IMG/VR virus record: IMGVR_UViG_3300032213_000991
Location: 1-33,017 of that record
Direction: 5' to 3' (one strand)
Origin: a virus
DNA: 33,017 nt
Shown in pieces: positions 6,081 through 12,880 of the stretch. Both the position numbers and the translations under genes were made by a program. How positions within the stretch are numbered: the first letter of the stretch is position 1; the number at the start of each line of letters is the position of its first letter. Under the pieces are notes generated by a model, which ran no database searches, was not told the origin of the DNA, and worked only from the letters and a program-made list of their open reading frames with translations.

Positions 6081-6181
6081 TTGGATTGTGTACACGCAAG
6101 CAAATAATAATACCCGGCCAAAGTGTAGGGTTTGCATATTGTACGAATTGATATACATCTGCTACATTTGCGTTATGTACA
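6081..6181. promoter_or_regulatory. Divergent control region with three copies of the TTGSA-TGTAC motif
   Basis: Three motif copies lie in the same orientation: TTGGATTG-TGTACA at 6081-6094, TTGCATAT-TGTACG at 6132-6145 and TTGCGTTA-TGTACA at 6168-6181. Each has exactly eight bases from the first T to the TGTAC core. They lie between the ribbon-helix-helix gene (leftward) and the recombinase gene (rightward), as expected of operators for a divergent genetic switch. GTGTACAC at 6088-6095 is a perfect palindrome. Confidence 0.65.
6132..6159 (+). promoter_or_regulatory. Candidate sigma70-type promoter for the rightward unit
   Basis: TTGCAT at 6132-6137 and TACATC at 6154-6159, spaced by 16 bp, form a weak -35/-10 pair. 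The spacer holds the TTGTAC core of the recurrent motif. The capsid promoter candidate (28985-29012, minus strand) has the same layout with the same spacing. A bound repressor would cover both elements. The -10 is poor, so this may be purely an operator. Confidence 0.45.
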
Positions 6182-6214
6182 CAACAGCGCAGATAAAGCG
6201 CACAGGAGTTAGTG

Positions 6215-6889
6215 ATGACAGTCCACAACGGTAAATTCGTAGCCTACTTCCGGGTCTCTACAGATCGCCAGGGCAAGTCAGGTCTTGGCCTTGATGCACA
6301 GCGCGAGCGCATCCTGGGCTATCTCAACGGTGGCAAGTGGTCGCTGATCGGTGAGTACACAGAGATCGAGTCGGGCCGCATGAATGAGCGCCCAGCCCTG
6401 GCTAACGCCATCAAGCTGTGCAAGAAAGAGAAGGCCACCCTGGTAGTCGCATCTCTTGACCGTCTGACCCGCGACCTGGCATTCGGTGCGCAGCTGCTCA
6501 ACGACACCAAGGTTAAGTTTGTGTGCGCAGATTTCCCAGAAGCCAGCCGAGAGTTGCTGCAGATGCGTATGGTCTTCGCTGAGTGGGAAGCACGCAAAAT
6601 CGGTGAGCGTACCAAAGCAGCGCTGGGTGAGTTAAAGAAGAAGGGCGTAAAGCTTGGCAGCCCGACACCCATGCACGGCTCAGTGGCCGGCACCAAAGTG
6701 ATCATTCAAAAGGCCGATGCCTACGCAGAGCGCGTTCGGCCCCTGGTCTTGGAAGCTATTAAGAAGTCTGGTGCCAAAACCCTGCGCGAGATCGGCCAGG
6801 CACTGGCCAGCCGTGAAATCGAGACACGTCGCGGCAACATCGAGTGGTCTCCAACTCAGGTCAAGAACCTGATGGCACGAATCAAATGA
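6215..6889 (+). CDS. Small serine recombinase (resolvase/invertase type)
   Basis: The 224-residue protein has the serine-recombinase catalytic domain: AYFRVSTDRQG with nucleophile Ser15, the conserved SLDRLTRD (80-87), and the helix E with GERTKAAL. A short C-terminal region (about 155-224) with TLREIGQAL resembles a helix-turn-helix DNA-binding part. It is far shorter than large serine integrases (400 or more residues), so it is more like a resolvase or invertase. ATG at 6215 has AGGAG 6 nt upstream; a GTG just before is an alternative. It opens the rightward unit. It could resolve multimers or act in an unusual integration; no invertible fibre segment or att site was seen. Confidence 0.9.
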   Translation: MTVHNGKFVAYFRVSTDRQGKSGLGLDAQRERILGYLNGGKWSLIGEYTEIESGRMNERPALANAIKLCKKEKATLVVASLDRLTRDLAFGAQLLNDTKVKFVCADFPEASRELLQMRMVFAEWEARKIGERTKAALGELKKKGVKLGSPTPMHGSVAGTKVIIQKADAYAERVRPLVLEAIKKSGAKTLREIGQALASREIETRRGNIEWSPTQVKNLMARIK

Positions 6890-6939
6890 ACATTCAAATC
6901 ATGAATACCCTTAGTGTTGTTAAATATAAAAAAATACAT

Positions 6940-6969
6940 TTGATTTGTATATCTTTGTTAACTTATAGT
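6940..6969 (+). promoter_or_regulatory. Candidate sigma70-type promoter after the recombinase gene
   Basis: TTGATT at 6940-6945 and TATAGT at 6964-6969 are spaced by 18 bp in a very AT-rich gap of about 120 bp, ahead of a gene starting at 7011. It lacks the TGTACA motif seen at other control regions, so it may be a constitutive early promoter for the 7011-10288 genes. Confidence 0.45.
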
Positions 6970-7010
6970 GAACAACCATTGCTTGATTTAGGTCAAGAAA
7001 AAAGGTTTGT

Positions 7011-7454
7011 ATGTTGAAAGGATCACAAACAATGGCAGACAGAAACACACCAGAGTTGGTGAATTGGGCACAGTTTTTTCCATCAGAAGACGGCAAGTTG
7101 GGTGCGTTTTTGGCACGCTCTGGCCGGCCAGTTAACTGCAGGCTTGACTTTAGATTGACCCGCATGGAAGAACTTAAAAAGGCTGCTGTTGTTGTTTCAG
7201 AACTTAACCGCGAGCTGCAGAAACTTGCATATGAAGTTGAAGGCGATCCGGTTTTGCGCGTGATGCTGGCTCGTGGCCATTTTCAAAATGCTCAGTTTAA
7301 ATTGCGTTATGTAGACCCATCCCATGTCCTAAAAGCTGCGGCCAAAAGGACTGCTGAAGCAGCTCAAAAACTCAAGAAAGTAAGAAAGGAGAAAACACTA
7401 CCTATAGCGTTAGGAGACATTTTGGGGTTTGGAATTGATACAAACCGACCCTAA
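7011..7454 (+). CDS. Hypothetical 147-residue early protein
   Basis: I recognise no family. The product has a globular N-terminal half (VNWAQFFPSEDGKLGAFL, RPVNCRLDFRLTRMEELKK) and a helical, very basic C-terminal part (about residues 105-130, rich in Ala and Lys), which would suit nucleic-acid or protein binding. ATG at 7011 has AAAGG 5 nt upstream; ATG at 7032 is an alternative giving 140 residues. It is the first gene after a candidate promoter in the recombination-bearing rightward unit. Confidence 0.7.
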   Translation: MLKGSQTMADRNTPELVNWAQFFPSEDGKLGAFLARSGRPVNCRLDFRLTRMEELKKAAVVVSELNRELQKLAYEVEGDPVLRVMLARGHFQNAQFKLRYVDPSHVLKAAAKRTAEAAQKLKKVRKEKTLPIALGDILGFGIDTNRP

Positions 7455-7487
7455 TAAATACTGTAATTAATCAAAAAGGATTAAATA

Positions 7488-7724
7488 ATGAACATAATCA
7501 AAGCGCAATCGAATATGTGTAATGTTGGTTCTAACTCCAGCTGGCCACAAAACTACGTCCAGCTGGATCTCACTTCATACGATGTATATAGTGTTTATGA
7601 AGTTGAAAAACACTACCTATGGTGTACCGGCCAATCTGAAACTACCCTCGAAAAACTAACTGTAGCCGTTTGTTTCCTGGCTTCAGTTGTAGTTTTGTGT
7701 TTTTCTGTTTTTGTGGTTTTCTGA
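7488..7724 (+). CDS. Small protein with C-terminal membrane helix
   Basis: The 78-residue product has a polar N-terminal part with three cysteines and one strongly hydrophobic segment at about 57-78 (TVAVCFLASVVVLCFSVFVV), ending at the stop. It would be a tail-anchored inner-membrane protein with its N-terminus in the cytoplasm. AAGGAT lies 6 nt before the ATG. A role in early takeover or superinfection exclusion is possible by analogy with small early phage membrane proteins, but nothing in the sequence shows it. Confidence 0.65.
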   Translation: MNIIKAQSNMCNVGSNSSWPQNYVQLDLTSYDVYSVYEVEKHYLWCTGQSETTLEKLTVAVCFLASVVVLCFSVFVVF

Positions 7725-7725
7725 T

Positions 7726-7914
7726 ATGCAGAAAACTACATACCCGACAAAAACTCTCGCCCAGGGCTGCGAGTACACAACAGCTGCTGCAACCAATGTG
7801 CAGCTGACCTGGCGACGTTTTGGCTGGATTCCCATGGCCGAAGTGGCTGCCAATGAGGAAGCTAAAAGCACTGTCAAGCGTGCCAAAACACCCAAAGAGG
7901 TGAGCCATGCTTGA
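7726..7914 (+). CDS. Hypothetical 62-residue protein
   Basis: The ATG lies one base after the stop of the membrane-protein gene (TGAtATG) with no ribosome site of its own, so translation is probably coupled. The product contains LTWRRFGWIPMAEVAANEEAK and a basic C-terminus (VKRAKTPKE). I recognise no family. Its end overlaps the next gene by 8 nt. Confidence 0.6.
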   Translation: MQKTTYPTKTLAQGCEYTTAAATNVQLTWRRFGWIPMAEVAANEEAKSTVKRAKTPKEVSHA

Positions 7915-8200
7915 GCAAACTGCTGGCCAACAAATCCGCAATTCCCAGCTCGACATGTTTGAGGTTCGGGATGCTGAGTTCTTAACCAGGTGCCGAAGCA
8001 TTGCCATGCAGATCGCCATGCGCAAGGGTGAGGTATCCATCAATGACATTCGGGCCCACATCCAGGTGCCTAACGGTGTCCACCCCAGTGTCTTGGGTGC
8101 AGTCTTTCGCACCAAACAATTCAAAAAAATCGGTCTTTGCGAGGCTTCCCATAAAGAAGCCCATGCAAGGGTCATCCGCGTTTACGCATTAGCAGACTAA
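7907..8200 (+). CDS. Hypothetical winged-helix-like protein
   Basis: A 97-residue protein whose middle (GEVSINDIRAHIQVP then HPSVLGAVFRTKQFKKIG) has the helix-turn-helix-plus-wing order seen in small phage proteins that lie beside recombination genes. It ends EAHARVIRVYALAD, like the C-terminal strand of such folds. The start at 7907 overlaps the previous gene (8 nt). It probably binds DNA and may act in replication or regulation; this is inference from pattern only. Confidence 0.6.
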   Translation: MLEQTAGQQIRNSQLDMFEVRDAEFLTRCRSIAMQIAMRKGEVSINDIRAHIQVPNGVHPSVLGAVFRTKQFKKIGLCEASHKEAHARVIRVYALAD

Positions 8201-8215
8201 AAAGGACATTTCAAA

Positions 8216-9175
8216 ATGGCTGGGAAATTAACAGACGACCGAAGCATGAGTGCAAGCCGCCTGCCTGGATTATTGGGTTTCAGTAAATATTCGACACCCA
8301 ATGATGAACTGCAGTATTCACTATCAGCAATTGACGGTAAGGAGAGACCAGATATAGGCAATGAAGCCATGGCATGGGGGAATACCCTAGAGCCTGTGAT
8401 TTTGACTCAAGCAGCTGCGCGGCTGGGTCTGGATAAATTTGACACAGAGATCAACCAGGCTTACAGCCACGACAGTGTGCCGATCAGCTGCAGCTTAGAT
8501 GGTATTGGCATTGGCAACGGTCAGACAATCGTTACCAATACCAAAGAAGGCATCTATGTAGTGGGCCAAGACTCCATTGTCTTAGACGGCCCAGGCGTGC
8601 TTGAAGCCAAGTTGACCAAGGCTATGCCAGAGGACACCCCTCACCTGGCGCGTGGGCCTATCCAGCTGCAAGGTCAGATGCTCATCACTGGCCACAAATG
8701 GGGCGCTGTGTGCGTGCTGTACCAGGGCATTGAGCTGCGCGTGTTTTTGTTTGCTGTGCATTTTGATACTCAGAAAGAAATAATCAAAAAAACTGTTGAG
8801 TTTCAAAGCAAGCTAGACAAATACGCCAAGACAGGGGAGATCGACTGGTATCCACCGGCCAGCAGCAAAGAGCTGGATCGGATCTATCCCCATGCTGCAG
8901 GCAAAGAAGAGATCGAGCTGCCGGTCAACGTGACTGACCTTGCCAAAGGCATTCTGGAAAACAAAGCAGCGATCAGAGCAGCCGAAGCCAGCATTGAAAC
9001 GGCAGAAATGTTAATCAAGTCAACCCTCGGTCAGGCTGAGCGTGGCCGCTGTGGCCAGTATGTGATCAGCTGGCCCATGCGCAACTTTAAAGCAGCGCCT
9101 GAGCGGATCATGCCGGCCAAAGAGGCATACACCATTCGCCAATCAACATTAACAATCAAGGAGTACACAGCATGA
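8216..9175 (+). CDS. YqaJ-type viral recombinase exonuclease
   Basis: The 319-residue protein has the PD-(D/E)XK nuclease pattern of the lambda-exonuclease/YqaJ family: WGNTLEP (about 54-60), the metal-binding Asp95 in SLDG, Glu130-Ala-Lys132 in LEAKL, and a QLQGQM motif after it. Such enzymes degrade one strand from a double-strand end to expose ssDNA for the partner annealase. The partner gene (RecT type) is encoded 160 nt downstream in the same unit. The C-terminal 80 residues are helical. AAGGA lies 9 nt before the ATG. Confidence 0.9.
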   Translation: MAGKLTDDRSMSASRLPGLLGFSKYSTPNDELQYSLSAIDGKERPDIGNEAMAWGNTLEPVILTQAAARLGLDKFDTEINQAYSHDSVPISCSLDGIGIGNGQTIVTNTKEGIYVVGQDSIVLDGPGVLEAKLTKAMPEDTPHLARGPIQLQGQMLITGHKWGAVCVLYQGIELRVFLFAVHFDTQKEIIKKTVEFQSKLDKYAKTGEIDWYPPASSKELDRIYPHAAGKEEIELPVNVTDLAKGILENKAAIRAAEASIETAEMLIKSTLGQAERGRCGQYVISWPMRNFKAAPERIMPAKEAYTIRQSTLTIKEYTA

Positions 9176-9354
9176 ACGTCAAAACAATTCACGAAGCCTA
9201 TGAAAAGGCAGTCTTGGCCATGCTTGAAGCTGCCCCAGACATGCCCAGAGAACTGGCAGAGAGAGCCGTTGAGGCCATTGCTGAGCTAGTTATTGCAACC
9301 ATCAGCGCAGAGCTGTCAAAAGAGGAGATCGAAGATGCAACTCACAACCACTAA
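9172..9354 (+). CDS. Small helical acidic protein between exonuclease and annealase
   Basis: The 60-residue gene starts with an ATGA overlap with the exonuclease stop, has a strong AAGGAG ribosome site inside that gene, and overlaps the RecT-type gene by 20 nt. The product is almost entirely helical and acidic (MLEAAPDMPRELAERAVEAIAEL begins at about residue 17). No family recognised. Tight coupling to both recombination genes suggests an accessory role. Confidence 0.65.
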   Translation: MNVKTIHEAYEKAVLAMLEAAPDMPRELAERAVEAIAELVIATISAELSKEEIEDATHNH

Positions 9355-10288
9355 CCAGCGCGGGTTTGCTCCCACTACCTTGGGGGAAGCAGTCCAATTC
9401 AGTGAGATGCTGGCCAGCTCTAGCATGGTGCCCAGGGCATACCAGGGCAAGCCCAATGATGTCCTGGTCTGCCTGCAGTGGGGCTATGAGATGGGCATGG
9501 CACCCATGCAGGCGCTGCAGAACATTGCTGTGATTAACGGCAAGCCCAGCATGTATGGTGACTCAGCCATGGCTTTGGTGCAGGCCAGTTCTGTCTGCGA
9601 GGACATCGAGGAATACTTTGAAGGCGAAGGCACCCAAAACCCTGTTGCTGTTTGCGTGGCCAAGCGCAAGGGTCGCAAGCCTGTGACCGTTAGATTTTCT
9701 GTGCAAGATGCCGTAAAGGCACAGCTGTGGGGCAAGCAAGGCCCGTGGACTCAATACCCTAAGCGCATGATGCAAATGAGGGCAAGAGGCTTTGCATTGC
9801 GTGATGCCTTTCCTGACGTTCTCAGAGGGCTTATCACCGCTGAGGAGGCACATGACTATCCTGACGAAGCCAAGCCAGCTCCAGTGCCCAAGCCGGCCAA
9901 CCCGCTTGACCTGGTAGCCAAGCCTGTTGAGATCCCAATGGCCGAGCCAGATGTGGTGAAGCAAAGCATCATTGAGGTTGCAGACGAAGTGATTGAGGTC
10001 GAGAGCGCCCAAGTAACTGATGCTCCCATTGGCTACGGCCTAATGGTGCCAGGCAAAGAGCAGCCACACACAGTGCTGGCCACGTTGGACGAATGGCAAG
10101 ACGCATACGAAGACCTGGCAGAGGCAACAGCCAGGGCAGGCAAGCGCCCGGCCAGAGAGCGCATGACAATCTTGAAAGAGCTGAAAGAGTGCAACGCTGA
10201 CACGCTTGGCCGCATCGACACCATGAAACGTGTCAGGCACACAGCTGGCTATCAGCGTCGGATCAATGCCCTGGGCGCTGCTCAGTAA
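9335..10288 (+). CDS. recT: RecT-family single-strand annealing protein
   Basis: The 317-residue protein matches the RecT/Redbeta-like annealase family in its N-terminal 190 residues: PRAYQGKPNDVLVCLQWGYE (33-52), then MGMAPMQALQNIAVINGKPS, MYGDSAMALV, and a basic PKRMMQMRARGFALRDAFPD. It would coat ssDNA made by the exonuclease and anneal it to complementary DNA. The region after about residue 200 is a variable linker plus a helical tail. The ATG at 9335 has GAGGAG 8 nt upstream; an earlier TTG in frame is rejected. It ends with a stop directly abutting the convergent endolysin gene. Confidence 0.93.
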   Translation: MQLTTTNQRGFAPTTLGEAVQFSEMLASSSMVPRAYQGKPNDVLVCLQWGYEMGMAPMQALQNIAVINGKPSMYGDSAMALVQASSVCEDIEEYFEGEGTQNPVAVCVAKRKGRKPVTVRFSVQDAVKAQLWGKQGPWTQYPKRMMQMRARGFALRDAFPDVLRGLITAEEAHDYPDEAKPAPVPKPANPLDLVAKPVEIPMAEPDVVKQSIIEVADEVIEVESAQVTDAPIGYGLMVPGKEQPHTVLATLDEWQDAYEDLAEATARAGKRPARERMTILKELKECNADTLGRIDTMKRVRHTAGYQRRINALGAAQ

Positions 10289-10903
10289 CTAGCTCAACAA
10301 AACCTTGATTGCTTTTTCAATGTGGTGAATGCGGTCTTCAAGACCGATAAAGCCACCATTGATTTTCTTGGTCAGGGTTTTGTAATCTGCAGAGTCAGCA
10401 AATTGATTGAGCTTGTGTGTCTGCCAGAACCAGCCAGCTGTCATGGCTGCATACTTTGGCGTGCGCACCAGCTCTGGCTCCATTACAAAGTCAACACCCA
10501 GCGCTTGCCCAGCGTGGTAGAAATTGCTATGCCCGGTTAATTGTAAAAATCCGGATCCGCGAAACCGAAACCCATCCCCAGAAGCTTCATCCCTGTTGCC
10601 CATCCGATTGCCATAGATGCGGTTGGCGATCTTCTTTGGCTGCTTCTCATACTCGGCAGCCGACTCAGGGGTAAAGCCCCATGCACGCTTTGGCGTTTGA
10701 GGAAATAACTTGAGCAGGGTGGGAGCGCGGTAGTTAAGGTTCTCTTCCATGATTCTGAAGTTGCCACATTCATGGCCACACTGACCGATCCAGCATGCTT
10801 GCTGCTCAACTGTTACCAGGCCAAAGCGATCAAAGGTTTCATTGAATGCGTCAGCAAGGCTTGGATCAATGCTTAGCCGCTTGAGTTGTTCACTGTTTAC
10901 CAT
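10289..10903 (-). CDS. Endolysin, glycoside hydrolase family 19 type
   Basis: The 204-residue muralytic enzyme would cleave the glycan strands of host peptidoglycan. The GH19 active site is visible as GQCGHECGNF with catalytic Glu45, followed by ENLNY, and the second conserved region RDEASGDGFRFRGSGFLQLT (about 103-122). Length fits a single-domain phage enzyme with no added binding module. There is no signal peptide, so export should depend on a holin. It overlaps the spanin gene by 14 nt and is the last gene of the leftward unit. Its TAG abuts the TAA of the RecT-type gene coming the other way, with no terminator between. Confidence 0.93.
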   Translation of the reverse strand: MVNSEQLKRLSIDPSLADAFNETFDRFGLVTVEQQACWIGQCGHECGNFRIMEENLNYRAPTLLKLFPQTPKRAWGFTPESAAEYEKQPKKIANRIYGNRMGNRDEASGDGFRFRGSGFLQLTGHSNFYHAGQALGVDFVMEPELVRTPKYAAMTAGWFWQTHKLNQFADSADYKTLTKKINGGFIGLEDRIHHIEKAIKVLLS

Positions 10904-11360
10904 TGATCAGCTCCCTTACTTCGTTGTAGGCGCTGACGCAGGCTGCGTGCTTGGTGATGGCTTTGTCTCCTTCGGCTGCGAGGTCGATAAGAGCTGCAAT
11001 AGTCTGTCGCTCAGATTCGCTTGCATCGGTGTTGCTATTTCCTGGGGCAGGGGTGGGATCTGCGGAGGCTTGTGGACAACTTGGGGCTGGGAGCCGCAGC
11101 CGGCCAGTCCGAGCAAGCTCATGCATAGCAGACTGCTTTTTAGTGATTTCATTTTGAGCCTTTCTTAATTGGGTTTCTTGGTCTTGCAGCTTGACTCCAA
11201 GCTCTTGCTCAGTCTTGCGAGCTTCATCATTCTTTTTGGCAATGGCGATCTTCATGTCGTTGTCGCGCTCTAGCCAGCCGTAGTGGTGGCCAACACGGTA
11301 AGTTCCAAAGAGTGAGACCAGGACTCCGACAATCAACCAGGGCAGGGGTATAGGTAGCAT
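10890..11360 (-). CDS. Rz: Rz-like inner-membrane spanin
   Basis: The 156-residue protein has an N-terminal membrane anchor (about 5-22, LPWLIVGVLVSLFGTYRVG), then a long charged coiled-coil region (30-85) and a periplasmic tail, the standard inner-membrane spanin plan. It joins with the outer-membrane lipoprotein encoded inside it to disrupt the outer membrane in the last step of lysis. Its ATG shares a base with the preceding stop (TAATG), and its 3' end overlaps the endolysin gene by 14 nt. Confidence 0.85.
   Translation of the reverse strand: MLPIPLPWLIVGVLVSLFGTYRVGHHYGWLERDNDMKIAIAKKNDEARKTEQELGVKLQDQETQLRKAQNEITKKQSAMHELARTGRLRLPAPSCPQASADPTPAPGNSNTDASESERQTIAALIDLAAEGDKAITKHAACVSAYNEVRELINGKQ
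10916..11152 (-). CDS. Rz1: Rz1-like outer-membrane spanin lipoprotein, nested in Rz
   Basis: The 78-residue product is encoded wholly within Rz in another frame, the classical nested Rz/Rz1 arrangement. It has a short signal (MKSLKSSLLCMSLLGLAGC) with a lipobox LAGC and lipidated Cys19. A Pro-rich mature part (VHKPPQIPPLPQ) and a Thr/Ser/Pro-rich C-terminus follow. Mature Rz1 lipoproteins are typically short and Pro-rich. This confirms both the Rz call and a Gram-negative host. Confidence 0.88.
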   Translation of the reverse strand: MKSLKSSLLCMSLLGLAGCGSQPQVVHKPPQIPPLPQEIATPMQANLSDRLLQLLSTSQPKETKPSPSTQPASAPTTK

Positions 11361-11866
11361 TAGTCAACCTCCTTGCGAGCAGCTGCGATCTCTTCACGAT
11401 CCTCATCTGGCTCCATGTGTTCGGGCGGGGTGGTGGGTGGTGGCCCTGGTGTCCAGGACTCATCTAGCTCTGGGTTTTTCCAGACCGGCATTGCTCCAAA
11501 TGGCTGGCTTGGCAGGCCATAGGCAGACTGGGGTGGTGCGTAGCTTGAGCCGTACTGCATCGGCTGGCAGCCTGGTTGCATAGTTGGCTGCGGTGGCGTG
11601 AAAGCTCTTGATGCTGCACCAGCTGCACGCTTGGTCATTACCCCACCGATGCCACCAACGATCAACAACACAATGTCGTTCAACATCTTGGTGTATGCCT
11701 GGTCAATGGGAGCCATAGACTTGATCGGCTGAGTCACAAAAGTCACCGAGTACAAAAGTGCAATGACGATGAAGCAAAGGATCAGCGTGACCACCGCGAC
11801 CACAAAGCCCCAGATCCGGACTTCAAACTCTTCAGTTGTTAGGTTTGGCTTCTGACTGGACATCAT
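11360..11866 (-). CDS. Two-membrane-helix protein, candidate holin
   Basis: The 168-residue product has two hydrophobic helices, at about 18-40 (IWGFVVAVVTLILCFIVIAL) and 62-77 (LNDIVLLIVGGIGGVM). They are joined by a short loop with SMAPIDQAYTKM, and a long Pro-rich C-terminal tail follows with an acidic end. Its place directly before Rz/Rz1 and endolysin, with a TAATG junction to Rz, makes it the best holin candidate, though the long tail is unusual. The ATG at 11866 (or 11863) is preferred over an upstream start that would overlap the lipoprotein gene more. It overlaps that gene by 35 nt. Confidence 0.7.
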   Translation of the reverse strand: MMSSQKPNLTTEEFEVRIWGFVVAVVTLILCFIVIALLYSVTFVTQPIKSMAPIDQAYTKMLNDIVLLIVGGIGGVMTKRAAGAASRAFTPPQPTMQPGCQPMQYGSSYAPPQSAYGLPSQPFGAMPVWKNPELDESWTPGPPPTTPPEHMEPDEDREEIAAARKEVD

Positions 11867-12035
11867 TGACTTTTTTCTCCAGGATTGGTGCGACCAGGTA
11901 TTCGGGGCACTGCTGCGTAAATAAGCACTTAGGTTTTTGACACTCTTCAGCATGGAAATAATCTGGGTTTTGGCATTTGTATCGATAGCGGTCTTCACAG
12001 CCAGCCAGCAGCAATATCAGTAACAGATATCTCAT
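11832..12035 (-). CDS. Small cysteine-rich lipoprotein
   Basis: The 67-residue product has a very short signal MRYLLLILLLAGC with a lipobox LAGC and lipidated Cys13. The mature part has five further cysteines (KCQNP, EECQKPKC, QQC). Similar tiny lipoproteins with DRYRY and cysteine pairs sit before the two-helix gene in podoviruses of this kind, from memory. It may be an envelope protein acting in lysis or superinfection exclusion. The ATG overlaps the preceding stop (ATGA). Confidence 0.75.
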   Translation of the reverse strand: MRYLLLILLLAGCEDRYRYKCQNPDYFHAEECQKPKCLFTQQCPEYLVAPILEKKVNDVQSEAKPNN

Positions 12036-12187
12036 TTGCCAAGACCAACCTTTCCAAGTAATAAGTTCACGATCTTGTCGGACAGATCGTCAGGAAGAAA
12101 CTTGAGGAAGCCCAGAAAGTAAAGCGCCACAACCCCATAGACAAAAATCTTGAGGCATAGGTCAAAGGTCTTCTGGTACTCATTCAC
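12032..12187 (-). CDS. Small membrane protein (GTG start)
   Basis: A 51-residue protein has one hydrophobic helix at about 12-30 (LKIFVYGVVALYFLGFL), then FLPDDLSDKIVNLLLGKVGLG. The GTG start at 12187 overlaps the previous stop (GTGA), with AAGG 8 nt upstream. The stop overlaps the lipoprotein ATG (ATGA). This double coupling argues for a real gene. A role in lysis as holin or antiholin is possible but unproven. Confidence 0.7.
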   Translation of the reverse strand: MNEYQKTFDLCLKIFVYGVVALYFLGFLKFLPDDLSDKIVNLLLGKVGLGK

Positions 12188-12681
12188 CGACCGCACCTTC
12201 TTGTTGTGGCACAGAATTCCATCAACTCATTCACGCCAACAAACACCAAGAACAAAACAAATGCCACACCGCCAATGATCATGGCCAGCTCGTTCATCTC
12301 ATCTTCTTTGGCTTTGGCTTCTTTTTCTGCCTTCTTTAAAGCGCTTAGTTCTTTGGCATCTGCCAAGTCCATCTCGGCCTGCCTGGCTTTAATCTTGTTC
12401 CAGACATCGATCTTGCCGGTCTGCATGAAGAGCATCTTTAGCTCTTCCTCAAATGCCCTGGCCTGCTCAAGCGCCATCTCGATCTGCAACGCTGTCCCCA
12501 TGTTGGAACCCTTGCCAGACTGCTTGGCTTGCAGCATGGCTTTGGTGGCCACAGACTTGGCATCAAACATCTTGCCAATCATTGGGGCAAGACTGCCCAG
12601 GTCATTGGCCACCTTGCTGGCCTTCTTGACCATGCTGATTGCTGACTGTATGCCAGCAAGTGCTGTCATCGGATCAATCAT
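12184..12681 (-). CDS. Coiled-coil protein with C-terminal membrane helix
   Basis: The 165-residue protein is mostly helical. It has a hydrophobic start (MTALAGIQSAISMVKKA), a charged likely coiled coil (about 64-130), and one membrane segment at 132-151 (LAMIIGGVAFVLFLVFVGVN). The very short basic tail after it ends RRCGR. It begins the distal group of small membrane genes that leads into lysis. Function unknown; virion DNA-ejection or lysis-timing roles would both fit. Confidence 0.7.
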   Translation of the reverse strand: MIDPMTALAGIQSAISMVKKASKVANDLGSLAPMIGKMFDAKSVATKAMLQAKQSGKGSNMGTALQIEMALEQARAFEEELKMLFMQTGKIDVWNKIKARQAEMDLADAKELSALKKAEKEAKAKEDEMNELAMIIGGVAFVLFLVFVGVNELMEFCATTRRCGR

Positions 12682-12787
12682 TTTCTATCTACCTTTTTCC
12701 ATTCAATACAGTAGACCTTTCGGTTGTACACATCGCCAACCCAGACCCACTTAATACATCTGTATTCGATAGATACAGCCAGAAAAA
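12682..12787 (-). promoter_or_regulatory. Candidate control region before the distal lysis-side genes
   Basis: This 106-bp gap is AT-rich and holds TGTACA (12725-12730), a 14-base inverted repeat AATACA-TC-TGTATT (12753-12766) and TGTAT/ATACA arms around TCGATAG (12761-12777). No convincing -35/-10 pair is seen. Its place before the lysis genes suggests a control element for late timing. Confidence 0.4.
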
Positions 12788-12880
12788 TTATTGATAGCAC
12801 CATGCTATGAAATAGGTGCCGGCAATTACCATGCAAGTCACAGCGGCTGCAGCAATCAATGCTTCAGCCAAGTCGCTCAT
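12788..12880 (-). CDS. Thirty-residue membrane peptide
   Basis: A 30-residue open frame starts with an ATGA overlap on the preceding gene and encodes almost only a membrane helix (LIAAAAVTCMVIAGTYFIAW) with a short MSDLAEA start. The overlap with the upstream stop and the clean hydrophobic segment support a real gene. Such peptides can act as holin partners or antiholins; no direct evidence here. Confidence 0.5.
   Translation of the reverse strand: MSDLAEALIAAAAVTCMVIAGTYFIAWCYQ

Noticed and set aside
6890-7010. Phage attachment site near the recombinase gene
   Set aside because: The gap is AT-rich with a candidate promoter, but no convincing core or flanking inverted repeats for a serine recombinase could be seen.
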